From Nocardia jinanensis (GTDB lineage: Bacteria > Actinomycetota > Actinomycetes > Mycobacteriales > Mycobacteriaceae), in contig NZ_BMMH01000012.1 in assembly GCF_014645735.1 (NCBI RefSeq), positions 1-64,000 of the forward strand: 64,000 nt of DNA, read 5' to 3'. The position numbers and the translations under genes were made by a program. Numbering within the stretch: the first letter of the stretch is position 1; the number at the start of each line of letters is the position of its first letter. The notes beneath the pieces are model-generated. The model was not told the origin of the DNA and made no database searches. It was given only the letters and a program-made list of their open reading frames with translations. Below are positions 63,691-64,000 of this stretch, piece by piece.

Positions 63691-64000
63691 CCGGACCCGA
63701 TGCGGCCGGCGGTGGGCCCCCGGCCCCGGAACAGGAGCGCGCCGCTTTCGATCGCGACGACGCCGAACCGTGGCTACGACTCGATCGCCGGATGCTGCTG
63801 GTACATCCGGTCCAGGAGGTCGTGAAGTTCCTGCCCGCGGTGATCGGCGCGGTGATCCTCGGTGTCAGTTCCGGGAACCCCCTGTACAGCCTTCTCGGCC
63901 TGGTGTTCGTGATCCCCTACGCGCTCACCCTCTGGTTCACCACCACCTACCGGGTCGGATCGACCCACGTCGAACTCCGCACCGGACTGATCCGGCGGAA
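63687..64000 (+). CDS. PH-domain (YdbT-like) membrane protein, N-terminal 104 residues
   Basis: The gene continues past the right edge. The visible part has a Pro/Gly-rich start, then LRLDRRMLLVHPVQEVVKFLP (described in parts) and two membrane helices with a short turn, then the beginning of a PH domain (TYRVGSTHVELRTGLIRR). The ATG overlaps the stop of the preceding gene. Confidence 0.85.
   Translation, partial: MTGPDAAGGGPPAPEQERAAFDRDDAEPWLRLDRRMLLVHPVQEVVKFLPAVIGAVILGVSSGNPLYSLLGLVFVIPYALTLWFTTTYRVGSTHVELRTGLIRR

Overview
The window is high-GC DNA from a mycolic-acid-type actinomycete, most likely Nocardia or a close relative. The support is gene content and order, not a database search. 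It carries FbiC (coenzyme F420 precursor), GpgS, the alpha-maltose-1-phosphate-type glycogen genes, a group I truncated haemoglobin, SigE-RseA-HtrA-TatB, the DUF2236 family, and many blocks I recall as neighbours in Mycobacterium tuberculosis (Rv1173-Rv1234 region), here partly rearranged and inverted. No tRNA, rRNA, CRISPR array, phage or insertion sequence was seen.

Layout. 1-4.6 kb: the 5' part of an rpoB gene whose rifampicin pocket is altered at several resistance positions (probably an RpoB2-type paralogue), an MFS permease and a TetR regulator. 4.7-9.9 kb: a mymA-like operon (Baeyer-Villiger-type monooxygenase, dehydrogenase, esterase, FadD15-like acyl-CoA ligase). 10.2-12.8 kb: a patatin lipase translationally coupled to a HAD-acyltransferase fusion. 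12.8-17.5 kb: a DHA2 exporter, an osmolyte-binding lipoprotein, and an MmyB-type regulator divergent from a dehydrogenase. 18-26 kb: malic enzyme, PHP phosphoesterase, a frameshifted corA, a SUFU-domain protein, a stress-type membrane protein, a CitE-like lyase, and an MgtE-N/CBS plus DUF1003 pair. 26.5-35.3 kb: two lytic transglycosylases, mrp, a DivIVA-like protein, tagI, a DUF3117 protein, an RlmA-type methyltransferase, glbN, and divergent glgA/glgC. 35.4-44.8 kb: an ABC exporter with its TetR regulator, an O-methyltransferase, sigE-rseA-htrA-tatB, and an HTH protein. 44.8-52.2 kb: gpgS-folP2, two LOG-family proteins, divergent dapE/dapD, a PPOX protein and fadD36. 52.5-55.1 kb: two DUF2236 oxygenase-like genes around a TetR gene. 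55.6-64 kb: proline catabolism (pruA and proline dehydrogenase), fdxA-dapC, fbiC, and two PH-domain membrane proteins.

How genes work together. Lysine/peptidoglycan precursor synthesis is represented by dapC, dapD and dapE. Envelope stress and wall turnover are represented by SigE/RseA/HtrA, TatB, the transglycosylases and the membrane proteins. Glucan and methylglucose-lipopolysaccharide metabolism is represented by glgA, glgC and gpgS. Lipid activation and remodelling involve three FadD-like or acyltransferase systems.

Two non-gene signals stand out. First, a family of roughly 180-bp intergenic repeats with a shared palindromic core occurs at 17.6-18.0, 23.3, 55.1-55.6 and 62.7-63.2 kb, with a remnant at 59.9 kb. 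Second, about one third of the genes have a TAnnnT -10 element ending 5-8 bases before the start codon and no clear Shine-Dalgarno sequence, so leaderless transcription appears unusually common. Several strong palindromic operator candidates lie next to regulators (4.63, 43.25, 50.76 and 54.1-54.2 kb).
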